64,000 nucleotides of DNA from NCBI GenBank assembly GCA_900541875.1, contig UQLF01000002.1, positions 123,751-187,750 of the forward strand. The letters run 5' to 3'. The translations under genes were made by a program, and so were the position numbers. Positions 16,754 to 25,680 of this stretch are shown one piece after another (position 1 is the stretch's first letter; every line of letters begins with the position of its first letter). The notes beneath the pieces are model-generated. The model did no database searches. It saw only the letters and a program-made list of their open reading frames with translations, and was not told where the DNA came from. The stretch is from an uncultured Collinsella sp. (lineage in GTDB: Bacteria; Actinomycetota; Coriobacteriia; Coriobacteriales; Coriobacteriaceae).

Positions 16754-19198
16754 TTATGTGTGGTCGCGCCAGCTGCGGACGCGCTGCTTCATGCCCTCTA
16801 TGTCGAGCACGCCTTCGGCAAAACCCTTGCGCACGAGCTCTTCGGGAACAAACTCGTCGTAGCGGTCAAAATAAGGCACCTCGCCGGGATAGACGAGGTC
16901 GATGGGGTCGAAGTCTTTCTCGGCTTCGGCGGCGAGCACTTCAAAGAACGTCTCCTCGTCGGCCTTCATCTTAAACTGCATAAAGTACGGGCGTGACGGG
17001 TCGAGTCCGCGAAGGCCCAACTCAGCGGCGCATTTGATTTTAAGCATGCGCTCGAGTGCTAGGAAGGCGTAGCTACCCAACCAGGGGAAGAGCACCCAGG
17101 TGTCGCCACCCAGGTTGATGAGCGGCTTGGTCCCCGCGCCCGAAATCTCGGCGGTATGACGAGCCTGCGCCAAGCGAGCCCGTGCGTTACCCATAAGGTA
17201 CGGATATGCCGCGTGCTCAGTGAGCGCTTGGCGCATGCGCTCGAGCACATGCGTGTTAATGTCGCCGGGGCAGTCGCCAAAGTAGGCCGGCACCCGGCCT
17301 TTGACCTGCGTGGCAAAGACGGTATGGCGCTTCCAGTCCACTTCTTCGACAATCCAGCAATGGCCTGCGATGGCGATGCGCTCACCGGGCGGTGGAGGAT
17401 TGACGATCGTGCCCAACTCGGCCGACTCGCTGCGAACGGTAAACTCCTCGTTTTCCTGGAACACGGCGTAGAACTTAAAGTTGTTGATGATGCGCTCGCC
17501 CGCGAGACCCACGATGAGCCCGCCACCTTCGGTGACCTGGATATGGTCGATCTTAATGAGGTGACGTAGCAGCACACGGTAATCGTCTGCCGAGACACGG
17601 TGGAAATAGCTGAGCGTGAGCACGCGCTGGGCAAGTTCGGCCGGCGTGAGCTCGCCGGTGCTGGCGAGGGTCGACATAGTCTGGTGATAGAGCAGGCTGT
17701 AGGGGAGTCGATCGAGCTCGGGCGGCTCGACCCACTTTTCTTCGCGATAGAGTTGTACGAGCGCGATACCCTGCAGGAGTTTCCAAGGAATGGTCTCGGG
17801 CATCATCGTGCGCGGCTCGGGTTCTTCCTCGCGCATGACAAACCACATCTCGGGTGGAAGGTCGCGACGGCCTGTGCGCCCCATGCGCTGCAAAAAGGAG
17901 CTGACGGTAAACGGCGCATCGATCTGAAACGCACGCTCCAGGCGGCCGATATCGATACCGAGCTCCAGCGTAGAGGTGGTGACGGTCGTCTGTGCCTGTT
18001 CTTCATCGCGCATGAGCTCCTCGGCCGTCTCGCGCAGCGATGCCGAAAGGTTGCCGTGATGGATTAGAAAGCGGTCGGGCTCGTGTCGACTTTCGCAGTA
18101 GCTGCGCAGCATGGAACACACGGCCTCTGCCTCCTCGCGCGAGTTGGCAAAGACCAGGCACTTGCGGCCGCGCGTATGCTCAAAGATATAGCCCATACCG
18201 GGGTCGGCGTTGTCGGGCGCCGTGTCGGTGGGGTTGAGAAGCGCCTGCTCGGCCGCTCGTGGGATGTCGACTTCGCCCTCGGGGGCCGAGGAAGTGCGAC
18301 GGTCTTTGGGAGCGGCCTTGCCCCGCGCCTGCTCGCGACGTTGACGGCGTTCTTCCTGTGCAAGCTGTCCGCTGTGACGCATATCTTGGGCGCCGGCGGG
18401 CAGTGCCGCGGATGCCGCCGCCTCGATGCGCTCGCACGCAAGCACTTCGGCCTCTTGAGGACCCGTGCTCTCGAATCCCCGCTGCTGTGCCTGGGGACCC
18501 GAGTTGTAGAAGTGCTCCATGGAGATGCGCCACACGCGGCGCGGTTCCTCAAAGCGGGGGATGATGCAATCGCGTCCTGTTCCCTGTGAGAGAAAGGCGC
18601 CCGTGCGCTCGGGGTCGCCGATGGTGGCAGAAAGGCCGATGCGGCGGGGCTGCACGCCTGCCATGCGCGAGAGGCGCTCGATAAGGCAGAGCGTCTGACC
18701 GCCGCGGTCGCCGCGCATGAGCGAATGAACCTCGTCGATAACCACATAGCGCAGGTCGCAAAACATACGAGGGATTGCCATGTGCTTATGGATCAGGAGC
18801 GCCTCGAGCGACTCGGGCGTAATCTGCAAGATACCGCTCGGTTTTTTGATGAGCTTAGCCTTGTGCGACTGCGAGACATCGCCATGCCAGTGCCAGACAG
18901 GGATATCGGCCTCTTCGCATAGGTCGTTGAGGCGGACGAACTGATCATTGATGAGTGCCTTGAGGGGGCCGATATAGAGGGCGCCAACGCTTGCGGGCGG
19001 GTTCTCCCAAAACTCGGTCAGGATGGGAAAGAAGGCTGCCTCGGTTTTGCCGGAAGCCGTGGATGCCGTCAGGAGCACATTGTCCTGCGTATTAAAGATG
19101 GCGTCTGCCGCTGCAACCTGGATAGAGCGCAGACTCTCCCAATCGTGGGAGTAGATGAAGTCTTGGATAAACGGGGCGTAGCGGTCAAAGGCGTTCAC
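16754..19198 (-). CDS. sngC: Lhr-like DEAH helicase, SngC-like component of a Shango-type defence system
   Basis: The 814-residue superfamily 2 helicase has Walker A ASTASGKT (about 45-52), the box DEVH (155-158), motif III LSATIGDPE and motif VI QRMGRTGRRD, followed by a long Lhr-type C-terminal region. An insert of about 90 residues, rich in Gln, Arg and Ala, splits the two RecA domains. The start is GTG at 19198, because AAAGGAGG lies 4 bases before it. It is the last gene of a three-gene unit with a TerB protein and a P-loop ATPase. The Shango antiphage system has exactly these three parts; the link rests on domain order, not on a sequence search. BREX BrxHI is the closest relative in other systems. 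Confidence 0.78.
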   Translation of the reverse strand: MNAFDRYAPFIQDFIYSHDWESLRSIQVAAADAIFNTQDNVLLTASTASGKTEAAFFPILTEFWENPPASVGALYIGPLKALINDQFVRLNDLCEEADIPVWHWHGDVSQSHKAKLIKKPSGILQITPESLEALLIHKHMAIPRMFCDLRYVVIDEVHSLMRGDRGGQTLCLIERLSRMAGVQPRRIGLSATIGDPERTGAFLSQGTGRDCIIPRFEEPRRVWRISMEHFYNSGPQAQQRGFESTGPQEAEVLACERIEAAASAALPAGAQDMRHSGQLAQEERRQRREQARGKAAPKDRRTSSAPEGEVDIPRAAEQALLNPTDTAPDNADPGMGYIFEHTRGRKCLVFANSREEAEAVCSMLRSYCESRHEPDRFLIHHGNLSASLRETAEELMRDEEQAQTTVTTSTLELGIDIGRLERAFQIDAPFTVSSFLQRMGRTGRRDLPPEMWFVMREEEPEPRTMMPETIPWKLLQGIALVQLYREEKWVEPPELDRLPYSLLYHQTMSTLASTGELTPAELAQRVLTLSYFHRVSADDYRVLLRHLIKIDHIQVTEGGGLIVGLAGERIINNFKFYAVFQENEEFTVRSESAELGTIVNPPPPGERIAIAGHCWIVEEVDWKRHTVFATQVKGRVPAYFGDCPGDINTHVLERMRQALTEHAAYPYLMGNARARLAQARHTAEISGAGTKPLINLGGDTWVLFPWLGSYAFLALERMLKIKCAAELGLRGLDPSRPYFMQFKMKADEETFFEVLAAEAEKDFDPIDLVYPGEVPYFDRYDEFVPEELVRKGFAEGVLDIEGMKQRVRSWRDHT

Positions 19199-19279
19199 GG
19201 GGCCTCCTTTCAAAAACGAATCTCTCAACGCGGTGGGCAGTGGCTTGCTGCATTACTGCCTCGACGTTTGCCCAGATAA

Positions 19280-19316
19280 AACCTGCCAAAATAAACCTGT
19301 CCCTTTTTGGCAGGTT
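19280..19316. repeat. Palindromic repeat with ACCTGTCCC centre inside the defence operon
   Basis: Arms AACCTGCCAAAA (19280-19291) and TTTTGGCAGGTT (19305-19316) enclose TAAACCTGTCCCT. Its centre is the complement of the GGGACAGG core seen at 3672-3710, so the two belong to one repeat group. It overlaps the stop codon of the ATPase gene and lies in the 116-base gap before the helicase start. It may attenuate or stabilise the operon mRNA. Confidence 0.6.
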
Positions 19317-20610
19317 AGATGGTGAATTCGGCGAAGTTGCGGTCATCGGGTGATGCGGGCGATTCGCTGACCGGTGTGAGGCTATCGCCGCCGACGCTTT
19401 GTAGTAGCTCGGCAACGTTGGCATCGGGGTTCTGGCATAGGATGTCGAGCAGCTCGATAAAGTCGCGAATTACCTCGCGAGGCGTCAGGTGCGTATCGGC
19501 TCCCACGCGGCCAAACTCAATCTTGAGGAAGTCCACCAAGTCGTTCTCGGTAAGCGTGGGCGTCCAGCCAAAGTAGCCGGCGTGAATTTGCATGAGTTTT
19601 TCGATCAGCACCAGTAGCTCCTCGTAGGTGAGCGGCTGCAAGCGGATGATGGGCGCGAGCATGTCCTTAAGGTCCTCGCGTGCAAAGCGACCCTGAGCGA
19701 GCCGGCTGCGCAGAGCCTCGTAGGAGAATACGCCGCGACGGCGGTCCTCGATGGAGGTCGGCGTGCCGCCCATGATCATGCCCAAGTACTGCGCCTTGCC
19801 CTGGAGCGTGTCGTTGTACATGGTGAGGATTTTCTCGTAGTTGTACTGGCGCGTGATGGCGTTGGGAATCTTGTACAGGTTTACGAGTTCGTCGATGAGC
19901 ACCAGCATGCCCTTGTAGCCGCTGCAGACCAAAAAGCGTGCGATGAGTTTGACGTAGTCGTACCAGTCGTCATCGCTGATGATGGTCGAGGAGCCCAGCT
20001 CGGCGCGCGCCTCGCTCTTGGTTCGGTACTCGCCTCGGATCCACTTGGTTACGCGGTTCATGGCCTCTTCGTCGCCCTCGGATACGGCCATGCGATAGCG
20101 GCGGAGCATGCGGGTGAAGTCGAAGCCGTGGACCATCTCCTCGAGCGGGGCCAGTTGGGCATTGACGACCGACTCGTCGACGTCGGCACACGAGGCGACC
20201 CAGCGATCAAGAATAAGGTTGAGCGCACCGCCCTCGGGGCGCGTCTTGGTCGATATATTGCGGATGAGCTCGCGGTAGGTGGCAAGGCCCTGTCCCTGGC
20301 CGCCCTGCAGGCGGCGCTCGGGCGACAGGTCGGCATCAGCGACGACGAATCCCTCGCCCATGGCATGCGTTCGGATGGTTTGGAGCAAAAAGCTCTTGCC
20401 GGCGCCGTAGCGACCGACCAGGAAGCGGAAGCTCGCCCCACCGTCGGCGATGAGACTCAGATCGGTGAGCAGGGCGCGGATCTCGACCTCGCGCCCTACG
20501 GTAATGTAGGGAAGGCCGATGCGCGGGACCACGCCGCCCTTGAGCGAGTTGAGAATGACGGCAGCGACGCGCTTGGGCACGCGGGGTGCTGCGGATGCGG
20601 TATCACTCAT
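19315..20610 (-). CDS. sngB: BrxD-like P-loop ATPase, SngB-like component of a Shango-type system
   Basis: This 431-residue protein has Walker A GRYGAGKS (66-73) and a Walker B strand, MLVLIDE, ending at Glu241. The overall layout (VGREVEIRALL near the N-terminus and the ISDDDWYDYV region) fits the DUF2791 ATPases, known as BrxD in BREX. It probably works with the helicase encoded next to it. Its start overlaps the end of the TerB-protein gene by 8 bases, showing translational coupling. No BREX core genes (pglZ, pglX) lie in the window, so this is not a BREX locus here. Confidence 0.78.
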   Translation of the reverse strand: MSDTASAAPRVPKRVAAVILNSLKGGVVPRIGLPYITVGREVEIRALLTDLSLIADGGASFRFLVGRYGAGKSFLLQTIRTHAMGEGFVVADADLSPERRLQGGQGQGLATYRELIRNISTKTRPEGGALNLILDRWVASCADVDESVVNAQLAPLEEMVHGFDFTRMLRRYRMAVSEGDEEAMNRVTKWIRGEYRTKSEARAELGSSTIISDDDWYDYVKLIARFLVCSGYKGMLVLIDELVNLYKIPNAITRQYNYEKILTMYNDTLQGKAQYLGMIMGGTPTSIEDRRRGVFSYEALRSRLAQGRFAREDLKDMLAPIIRLQPLTYEELLVLIEKLMQIHAGYFGWTPTLTENDLVDFLKIEFGRVGADTHLTPREVIRDFIELLDILCQNPDANVAELLQSVGGDSLTPVSESPASPDDRNFAEFTI

Positions 20611-22354
20611 GGTCTAGGTATCCTCTCACGTCTGCTTCGTAGTCCTCAATAATCTGCGGCCCTGCCGCGCTAAATTCAATTACGGTGTCGCCCACCAGGT
20701 CAAAGAGCGCCTCGTTGATGGTATCGACGAGTATATCCTCGCTCTGGCCCGACCTCTCCACTGCCGATGTCGCTTGCACTACGTTTTGCTCGAGGAGCGC
20801 GCGTAGATAGGCGGCCGCGGCAGGCGCGAGTTCGGTTGCGGCGTCAGTGGGCGCAGCCTCTGCGAGCGGGGGCGTCGGCGCGAGAAGCGGCGCCACGACA
20901 CCAAACTGTTCGGTGGATATGGTCGGCTCGTCCTGCCGAATGGGTGCCGCGACTGGTTCGACAATCGCGTCGGCTACGGGCTCGGCTTCCGGTTGCCCTG
21001 AGTCCGCTGCCTCAGCTTCTGTGGACGCGCCGTCCTCGCGCTCCTCATCGATCAAAAGCGCTTCGCGCGTTTGTGCGGCGGCACTCCGGATATGCCCCAG
21101 CTGGCTCAGGTCGATATCGATCTTGACGGGCTGATGTGCGGCATCCCATGAAAGCCATGCCACGATCTCGTCATCGATAATCTTAGCCAGATATTTGGGG
21201 ACCTTCTCTTCCTTAAGGGGATGGCCGGGATCCAGTGCCAAGCGCAGACGCTGGTCACAAGCGCGCATCATCTCACCGAGCTTGCTACTTTTTTGTCTGC
21301 TGCCGTGGATGCGCATGCATTCCCAAAAGCCGTTTTGACAACGGTAAATATGGATGGGGTCCAGACGGTATTCGCAGTCCTCGTGGCGATTGGGCGCAAA
21401 GAACACGGCCGAGGCAAACATGGTATAGGGCATGGCCGTCTCCTCCCCAAACAAGCTCGCCACGATACCGGTCTTTCGGTGCGTGTCATAGTAACGCGCC
21501 ATACGGACATACACGGCGCATGCCACGTGGCGCAGGTCGCGATGGTGGCTGCGATCGAGTCTTGAGTTATTGAGGTTATACGTGGAGAGGGCGTTGATAG
21601 CGGCCATGAGTCGCTCCTCGCGCGCCTCGTCGGGCGGAAGGGGGAGGAGCGGCTCAGAGGATTTACGACGTTTGGGGGCCTGCCCGGACGGCGCCGGTGC
21701 AGGCGCAAGGTCTCGAGCCGCGCGCCGCAGCTCGATAAGGGCGTTATCGAACATGACGGTTTTAGAGTCGCGAAGCAGCTTGGGATCGAGCCCGTGGAAC
21801 ACGGCGTAATCCTGCAGCCACACGCGTGCAAACCGGTCGATGCCGGGCTCGAAGGCACGATAAGCATCCCAAAAGGTCTTGATCTTGCTAAAACCATCGA
21901 GCGGGCCATCTATGCCAATGCCGCAGATCAACTCATAGAGATATAGGAAGGCAAACGAGGTTGATGTCTCCTCGATATTCCCGCGGCGCACTTGGGCGCG
22001 CCAAGTAAAATAGCCGCGCAGTTGCCGATCGCTCATGGCATTGTAGGTGGGAAAGTACGACTTAAAGGTGCCGGTGTAGGGACAGTCGTCTTCAAAGTCG
22101 GCCATCAGCAGGCCCTGGCGGTAGAAAAGCTCGGCTTCCGAAAGCCAGCGACCTGCGCCGCCTTTGGGGTCATCCTGCCAGCGCGATATCTCGCGCATCT
22201 TGCGGTACTGGTCGGGGAGGAAATTCTGCATCTGTCGGCCGGTTTTGAGAATCGGCTCGTCAGCATAGACTTCGCTTGAGAAGCGGGCGGACTGATGGGT
22301 CCGGGCCTCGGCCATAATGCGCTCGATGAGCATCTTGATGTCCTGGTCGGCCAC
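20603..22354 (-). CDS. sngA: TerB-domain protein, SngA-like component of a Shango-type system
   Basis: The 583-residue protein has a TerB_N-type region in about residues 30-200 (LSEAELFYRQGLLMADFED and YFPTYNAMSDRQLRGYFTWR). A middle helical region follows, then a TerB_C-like segment around 385-430 (AWLSWDAAHQPVKID). The C-terminus is low-complexity and acidic. TerB domains bind metal and occur in tellurite and stress systems; Aravind's group linked TerB-N/C proteins with helicases and ATPases. The start is GTG at 22354 with TAGGAGAGGAG before it. It is the first gene of the operon. It may act as the sensor or scaffold. Confidence 0.75.
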   Translation of the reverse strand: MADQDIKMLIERIMAEARTHQSARFSSEVYADEPILKTGRQMQNFLPDQYRKMREISRWQDDPKGGAGRWLSEAELFYRQGLLMADFEDDCPYTGTFKSYFPTYNAMSDRQLRGYFTWRAQVRRGNIEETSTSFAFLYLYELICGIGIDGPLDGFSKIKTFWDAYRAFEPGIDRFARVWLQDYAVFHGLDPKLLRDSKTVMFDNALIELRRAARDLAPAPAPSGQAPKRRKSSEPLLPLPPDEAREERLMAAINALSTYNLNNSRLDRSHHRDLRHVACAVYVRMARYYDTHRKTGIVASLFGEETAMPYTMFASAVFFAPNRHEDCEYRLDPIHIYRCQNGFWECMRIHGSRQKSSKLGEMMRACDQRLRLALDPGHPLKEEKVPKYLAKIIDDEIVAWLSWDAAHQPVKIDIDLSQLGHIRSAAAQTREALLIDEEREDGASTEAEAADSGQPEAEPVADAIVEPVAAPIRQDEPTISTEQFGVVAPLLAPTPPLAEAAPTDAATELAPAAAAYLRALLEQNVVQATSAVERSGQSEDILVDTINEALFDLVGDTVIEFSAAGPQIIEDYEADVRGYLDHE

Positions 22355-22391
22355 CGCTTCTCCTCTCCTAACGCAGCTTCGGTGACCTCAT

Positions 22392-22420
22392 ATCATAGCA
22401 CAGCATCAAACAGGTGTTCG
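22392..22420 (-). promoter_or_regulatory. Probable promoter of the sngABC operon
   Basis: Reading on the minus strand, CGAACA (22415-22420), a 17-base spacer and TATGAT (22392-22397) lie 38 bases before the GTG start. The -10 box is good and the -35 is weak. The spacing is ideal. Confidence 0.5.
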
Positions 22421-22442
22421 AGATGCCACTATGTAGATAGAT

Positions 22443-23159
22443 TTAGAACAGGAGGGCGTAGATGACGGCTATGACAACGGAGGGGAGCATATTGGCCGTG
22501 CGGAAGGTCTGGGGACGGATGAGATTGACGCCGACGCAGAAGATGAGCATAGAGCCCACAAGCGATAGGCTGTCGAGGGCGGCGGTGGTCATGATGGGGG
22601 AGAGCGCGCCGGCAAACAGCGTAATCGTTCCCTGGAACACGGCGACGGGCAGGGCCGAGAAGATGCAGCCGCGTCCGAGCGAGGCCGTCATGGTGCAAAC
22701 GATGATGCAGTCCAGTGCGCCCTTGAGAGCGAGCGTGGACCAGTCGCCAAGCAGGCCGTCCTGAATCGAGCCCACGATGGCCATGGCACCGATGCACACC
22801 GTGAGCGATGTCGAGACAAAGGCGTTGGTGAACTCGTTGTCACCCTCGCTGCCGGTTTTTCGCTTGAGCCATTCACCGAGGTTCTCGATTGCCGCCTCCA
22901 GATTGACGGCTTCGCCGATGAGCGAGCCGAGGGCAAACGAGACGATGAGCATGGTGGTACCGGTGGTTGCTAGCGCCTTCCCATCGATAAGGAGCATCTT
23001 TTGCATGGTGCCGCCCAGGCCGATAAACAGGACGCACAGCCCCGATGCTTTCATGAGCGTGTCTTGGATGCGCGGTGTAATGAAGCGGCCGCCCGCTAAT
23101 CCCAAAAGACCGCCCGCAACTAAAAGCACAACGTTGATGATTGTTCCCAAGCCCGGCAT
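22443..23159 (-). CDS. DUF554 membrane protein (YdfK-like)
   Basis: This 238-residue integral membrane protein has about seven hydrophobic segments and the family N-terminus MPGLGTIINVVLLVAGGLLG. The motif FALGSLIGEAVNLEAAIENL follows the third segment. The DUF554 family is widespread in Firmicutes and Actinobacteria and has no proven transport substrate. The start is ATG at 23159, chosen because AGGAGGG lies 4 bases before it. The open frame extends 69 bases further but without a ribosome binding site. Confidence 0.85.
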   Translation of the reverse strand: MPGLGTIINVVLLVAGGLLGLAGGRFITPRIQDTLMKASGLCVLFIGLGGTMQKMLLIDGKALATTGTTMLIVSFALGSLIGEAVNLEAAIENLGEWLKRKTGSEGDNEFTNAFVSTSLTVCIGAMAIVGSIQDGLLGDWSTLALKGALDCIIVCTMTASLGRGCIFSALPVAVFQGTITLFAGALSPIMTTAALDSLSLVGSMLIFCVGVNLIRPQTFRTANMLPSVVIAVIYALLF

Positions 23160-23228
23160 GAGCCCTCCTGTATTGATGCCAACGTGGCAATCGTAGCAGA
23201 ACGAAATGCGAGGTACATCGCGACTCAT

Positions 23229-23254
23229 CTAATACGTTATATAAGTGGTATTAG
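23229..23254. promoter_or_regulatory. Inverted repeat upstream of the DUF554 gene, operator-like
   Basis: CTAATAC (23229-23235) and GTATTAG (23248-23254) are perfect 7-base arms separated by 12 AT-rich bases (GTTATATAAGTG). It lies about 70 bases before the DUF554 start and 24 bases past the end of the next minus-strand gene. A regulator site or an upstream promoter is possible. Confidence 0.35.
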
Positions 23255-23277
23255 CAATGACGCGCAGCATGTAAGCC

Positions 23278-24708
23278 TCAGGTGGTTGTCGGGACATAGG
23301 GATAGTATTCAAAGCGCAGTGTCATAAGCCGCTGCGGGAATTCAATAGCCGCGGCGATGATATTGGCATCGCAGGCACGATCAAACCCTTCGAGTTCGAT
23401 CTGATACGAGACGTCTTGCATAATGTCCAGACGTCGCCAGGCTAGGAGTGTGTCACCATCGAATTCCAAGGTCTTGCCTCCGTCTGGAGCAACGGCGTAT
23501 AGACGCAGCTTGGCGGTGGTTGCAGGGTCGACAACCGTGACCTTTTTAATTTCGTTTCGAGTATTCTTGGCGCCCAACAAGGTGAGCAGTGTTGGGGCCA
23601 CGACCTCGCCCGATGGCAAAAAGACGACCTCGATGGATTCAGGAAATGCGATGATGGCCGACTTGCGGACGGGCTGATTGGCGGCGGCAACTTCGATGTT
23701 TGCAGCGTCGATGACCTCTGTGTGGTCGAGCGCGGCAAGCACGCAGCAGTTACCTTCATCGATCTCCTGAGGATCAGCAAGCCCCAGACTGTCCGCGAGC
23801 TCGGGATCGTTTGGATCGGTAGCGGGCTCATTCGGTGCTTCGAAAGAAGCTGGGACGCTGTTTGTCGGCGACGGCGTGTCGCCCGCACCTGCTTCTTTAT
23901 CCGTGCTCTCTTCTTGTATGGTTGCGTTGATGGGTTCGTCGTTTGGGGGGAGCGTCTTGACGTCAAGCGCGGAGGGGAGAATTCCGATGGCTCCGGATCC
24001 GTTCCACTCCATTTCGAGAAGCGCCGGGTCGGCAAGAATGCGTTGCCTGCTTTGCGCGTGGGCATCGATTTCAATAGGGCCTGCCTCTATCCCTCGTGTA
24101 AGGCTGAGTGATCCGGCTGGCTTCTCGAAATGAGCGTCTGTGTCTTTGGCGCTGACGGCGTAGAACAGCAGGGACGCTTCTCCCGCCGCGATGGCATCGG
24201 TGCCGGCTTTGGTCAGCCGCAACGATGCCGTGAATGAGAGGGTGGGCTGCGTGTCGTCTGCATTCGCGGCGGCGCAGCCCAGACATATACCGCCTCCTTT
24301 CTCAAAAAACGTACCGTCGAAGGCGACCTTCGCTCCGTTCGCCGAGTCATCGACCGAAGCGATGTCGATGCGCAACTCCAAATCGCACGGATCGCCATCT
24401 GCATCGAACACAACCGAACGCCACGTGCAGACGGCGCACCCCGCCTGGGAGCCGTTTGCCTTGTTCGAACGATTGATATCCACGACTATCGAGCCGTCCG
24501 TATTACGACGAAGGCATCCCGAGGTCGAGATTGCGGCCTGTGCGATCGAAAAACGCTTGCACGCAATGGCGCTCGACGGATTTGGTGCGGAACTTAGGGC
24601 TGCTGGTAAGGAGTCTGCCATGACGGGAGTCGCCCAAGCGGCGACAGGCGTTCCGGTTGCGAGCGCGCCGCAGAGTGCGACGAGGGGCAAAAGGTTCTTC
24701 GATGCCAT
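23278..24708 (-). CDS. Secreted hypothetical protein, cysteine-containing (476 residues)
   Basis: A signal peptide with a hydrophobic core (NLLPLVALCGALATGTPVAA, cleaved around residue 26) leads a 476-residue extracellular protein. It contains CLRR, a CAVCTW pair, CLGCAA and an acidic linker of about 70 residues (rich in Thr, Pro, Glu and Asp) in the middle. There is no sorting signal or second membrane span, so it is probably released or held through its partner proteins. GGAGACC precedes the ATG. It is the last gene in a minus-strand cluster of exported proteins. No family is recognised. Confidence 0.65.
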   Translation of the reverse strand: MASKNLLPLVALCGALATGTPVAAWATPVMADSLPAALSSAPNPSSAIACKRFSIAQAAISTSGCLRRNTDGSIVVDINRSNKANGSQAGCAVCTWRSVVFDADGDPCDLELRIDIASVDDSANGAKVAFDGTFFEKGGGICLGCAAANADDTQPTLSFTASLRLTKAGTDAIAAGEASLLFYAVSAKDTDAHFEKPAGSLSLTRGIEAGPIEIDAHAQSRQRILADPALLEMEWNGSGAIGILPSALDVKTLPPNDEPINATIQEESTDKEAGAGDTPSPTNSVPASFEAPNEPATDPNDPELADSLGLADPQEIDEGNCCVLAALDHTEVIDAANIEVAAANQPVRKSAIIAFPESIEVVFLPSGEVVAPTLLTLLGAKNTRNEIKKVTVVDPATTAKLRLYAVAPDGGKTLEFDGDTLLAWRRLDIMQDVSYQIELEGFDRACDANIIAAAIEFPQRLMTLRFEYYPYVPTTT

Positions 24709-24726
24709 GGGGTCTCCTTAGCTAAT

Positions 24727-25008
24727 TTAGTGCGGCCTGTCCGTGTTTTGTTTCTGGCTGCGTTTGATGTGCAGACCGAGGCCGGCGGTTCCCGCGCCTG
24801 CTGCTGTGGCGCCTGCTGCCAAGAGCCATCGTCTGTCGCCTGTCTGCGCCAACGGTTCCTCGCGGTCGCCGCGGTCGAGCTCCGAGAGGTCGACCGTCAC
24901 TTGCGTGGCGGCCTGCGCCTGTTCTTGCTGGGCAAAGGCCATGGCTGGCCCAAACGCTAGGATGCTGACGGCGGCGGCCAGGGCGACGGCCTTATGCCGT
25001 GTGCGCAC
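24727..25008 (-). CDS. Short surface protein with LAxTG sorting signal
   Basis: The protein starts with a signal peptide (RTRHKAVALAAAVSILAFGP) and ends with LAQTGD, a hydrophobic helix (LLAAGATAAGAGTAGLGL) and a basic tail (KRSQK). That is the layout of a sortase substrate with the LAxTG motif usual in Actinobacteria. Only about 30 residues lie between these parts. The start is uncertain: GTG at 25008 is given, giving 93 residues, but a TTG 30 bases upstream would give 103. Either start overlaps the preceding gene. It probably tethers partner proteins to the cell wall. No sortase gene is in the window. Confidence 0.62.
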   Translation of the reverse strand: MRTRHKAVALAAAVSILAFGPAMAFAQQEQAQAATQVTVDLSELDRGDREEPLAQTGDRRWLLAAGATAAGAGTAGLGLHIKRSQKQNTDRPH

Positions 25009-25591
25009 CGGGCTCGACCGTCCAGGTGATCGTTGCAACCTGATCGCCTTCGCCGGTTACGCGGAAGATGTCGCGCGTGACGCGGGCGACGTTTCCGCTT
25101 GTCTTGAGCTTAATTTTGTCCGTGCCGCCGGCAATGCCCTGGTAGCCCATGTCGAAGGCTGCGTTCTTGGAAAGATCGAGGCCCGTCCCCTGCATTGCGG
25201 CGCTGGCGTTCTGGAGTGCGCCGTCGGGGCCGACCTTAAAGTCGATGGAGTTCTGTGCGGTTCCGGCTTTGGCGTCGGCAGCAATGGTCCAGGTGTTCAT
25301 GGCGTCGATCTTCATGTTGGTGACATGGATGCCGTAGGCCGAATGATTGTCGATGGTGGTCGCGTCTTCTGAGGGGCCCTGAAGCGTGCCGTCGGCCTTG
25401 GCGACGAAGGGAATAACCGTCGGAACTTTGAACTCAACGTTGTCGATCTCGGTCCTGACCATTACTTTCGTGGTTCCAACGCGCCCGGCTGCCATAGCTG
25501 GCGTCGGGGCGGCGCCCATTGCGAGCGCGAGCGCGAGCCCCGCGCCCACGACGAGCGCTCTGGCTCCGTTCATGTTCCTGGTGATGTCCAT
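24992..25591 (-). CDS. Secreted beta-rich hypothetical protein (199 residues)
   Basis: The N-terminal signal peptide (ALVVGAGLALALAMG, cleavage near AMAA) is followed by an extracellular domain with features of Gram-positive adhesin modules: VPTVIPFVAKADGTLQGPS followed by TIDNHSAYGIHVTNMKI. The rest alternates short strands, with no cysteines. AAGGA precedes the ATG at 25591. Its end overlaps the sorting-signal gene. It may be a fibre or pilus-like subunit, but no domain hit can be confirmed. Confidence 0.65.
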   Translation of the reverse strand: MDITRNMNGARALVVGAGLALALAMGAAPTPAMAAGRVGTTKVMVRTEIDNVEFKVPTVIPFVAKADGTLQGPSEDATTIDNHSAYGIHVTNMKIDAMNTWTIAADAKAGTAQNSIDFKVGPDGALQNASAAMQGTGLDLSKNAAFDMGYQGIAGGTDKIKLKTSGNVARVTRDIFRVTGEGDQVATITWTVEPGAHTA

Positions 25592-25680
25592 GGTCGTTCC
25601 TTTCTATTCGCCGCGGGCCGTCCCCGCGATGATTGGACGAATGCTGGTGAATCGCGTGCGGTGCCGCGTCGGCCGGAAAG

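Noticed and set aside
19315..22354. A BREX locus
   Set aside because: Only BrxD-like and BrxHI-like relatives are present. No pglX, pglZ, brxC or brxL gene lies in the window, and the TerB partner points to a Shango-type unit.
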